From contig DETN01000145.1 of NCBI GenBank assembly GCA_002362155.1, positions 1-5,801 of the forward strand: 5,801 nucleotides of DNA. The letters run 5' to 3'. Each line of letters starts with the position of its first letter. Positions within the stretch are counted from its first letter, which is position 1. Shown piece after piece: positions 5,689 through 5,801 of this stretch. The notes beneath the pieces are model-generated. The model was not told the DNA's origin, ran no database searches, and saw only the letters and a program-made list of their open reading frames with translations. The position numbers and the translations under genes were made by a program. This DNA is from Lachnospiraceae bacterium UBA3287 (GTDB lineage Bacteria; Bacillota; Clostridia; Lachnospirales; Lachnospiraceae).

Positions 5689-5801
5689 TTAGTCCTCAAA
5701 TTCCGACAGATCGACCTTGTCAGATACCTTTCCCGCCTTAATATTGCGAACGGATTCGTCCATCATAGCCAGCGTATTTGCCGAAACCTGGAAGGGAACC
5801 G
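5689..5801 (-). CDS. Antitoxin-like protein, C-terminal 36 residues, 5' end outside window
   Basis: On the minus strand the frame is open from the window edge to a TAA at 5689-5691, giving a C-terminus VPFQVSANTLAMMDESVRNI followed by a tail ending DLSEFED. The start is off-window. It stops two bases before the ATG of the toxin-like gene and supplies that gene's ribosome binding site, the usual antitoxin-first operon arrangement. The acidic end and the MDESVRNIKAGK stretch resemble the toxin-wrapping tail of Phd/YefM-type antitoxins; a RelB-type antitoxin is also possible, since the DNA-binding N-terminus that would decide is missing. Short length and truncation keep confidence moderate. Confidence 0.5.
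   Translation of the reverse strand, partial: VPFQVSANTLAMMDESVRNIKAGKVSDKVDLSEFED
5693..5697 (-). promoter_or_regulatory. Ribosome binding site of the toxin-like gene inside the antitoxin end
   Basis: On the minus strand GAGGA lies six bases before the ATG at 5686 and within the last codons of the upstream gene. This fixes the toxin start against the internal Met6 and suggests that toxin translation depends on antitoxin translation. Confidence 0.55.

Noticed and set aside
1..5801. CRISPR array, tRNA/rRNA gene or transposase
   Set aside because: No regularly spaced repeats, no cloverleaf or rRNA sequence and no transposase or integrase motifs were seen on either strand.

Overview
The window looks like a chromosomal segment of a moderately high-GC member of the Clostridia, probably Lachnospiraceae-like (inference). 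The reasons are a plus-strand run holB - ricT (PSP1 domain) - trmN6 - rsmI, which is the conserved Bacillota replication/RNA-modification neighbourhood, AGGAGG-type ribosome binding sites, and an A-type flavodiiron protein. GC is about 60% in the core genes by hand-count of sampled lines.

Layout. Positions 1-765 hold the 3' part of an FprA-type flavodiiron protein (O2/NO reduction): the end of its diiron beta-lactamase-like domain plus a complete flavodoxin domain. Six bases later comes a guanylate-kinase-like NMP kinase (772-1365), sitting where Bacillus carries tmk. Then follow the DNA polymerase III delta' subunit (1388-2407), a 94-base gap with two GC-rich hairpins, ricT (2502-3461), an overlapping tRNA1(Val) A37 N6-methyltransferase (about 3454-4266) and the 16S rRNA C1402 2'-O-methyltransferase RsmI (4281-5144). 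All of these are on the plus strand with short gaps or overlaps, so at least gmk-like to rsmI is probably one transcript serving replication-clamp loading, mRNA processing and tRNA/rRNA methylation. It ends at a large inverted repeat (5157-5238) that looks like a bidirectional terminator.

Beyond the terminator the composition drops to about 49% GC and the coding strand flips. A minus-strand pair (the 3' end of a small antitoxin-like gene, 5689-5801, and a 125-residue RelE/ParE-like protein, 5309-5686) converges on rsmI. The pair is spaced and coupled like a type II toxin-antitoxin operon and is the only accessory-looking part of the window. The most interesting points are this poorly characterised toxin-like protein, the divergent kinase in the tmk position, the structured ricT leader, and the 82-base inverted-repeat element at the core/accessory junction.
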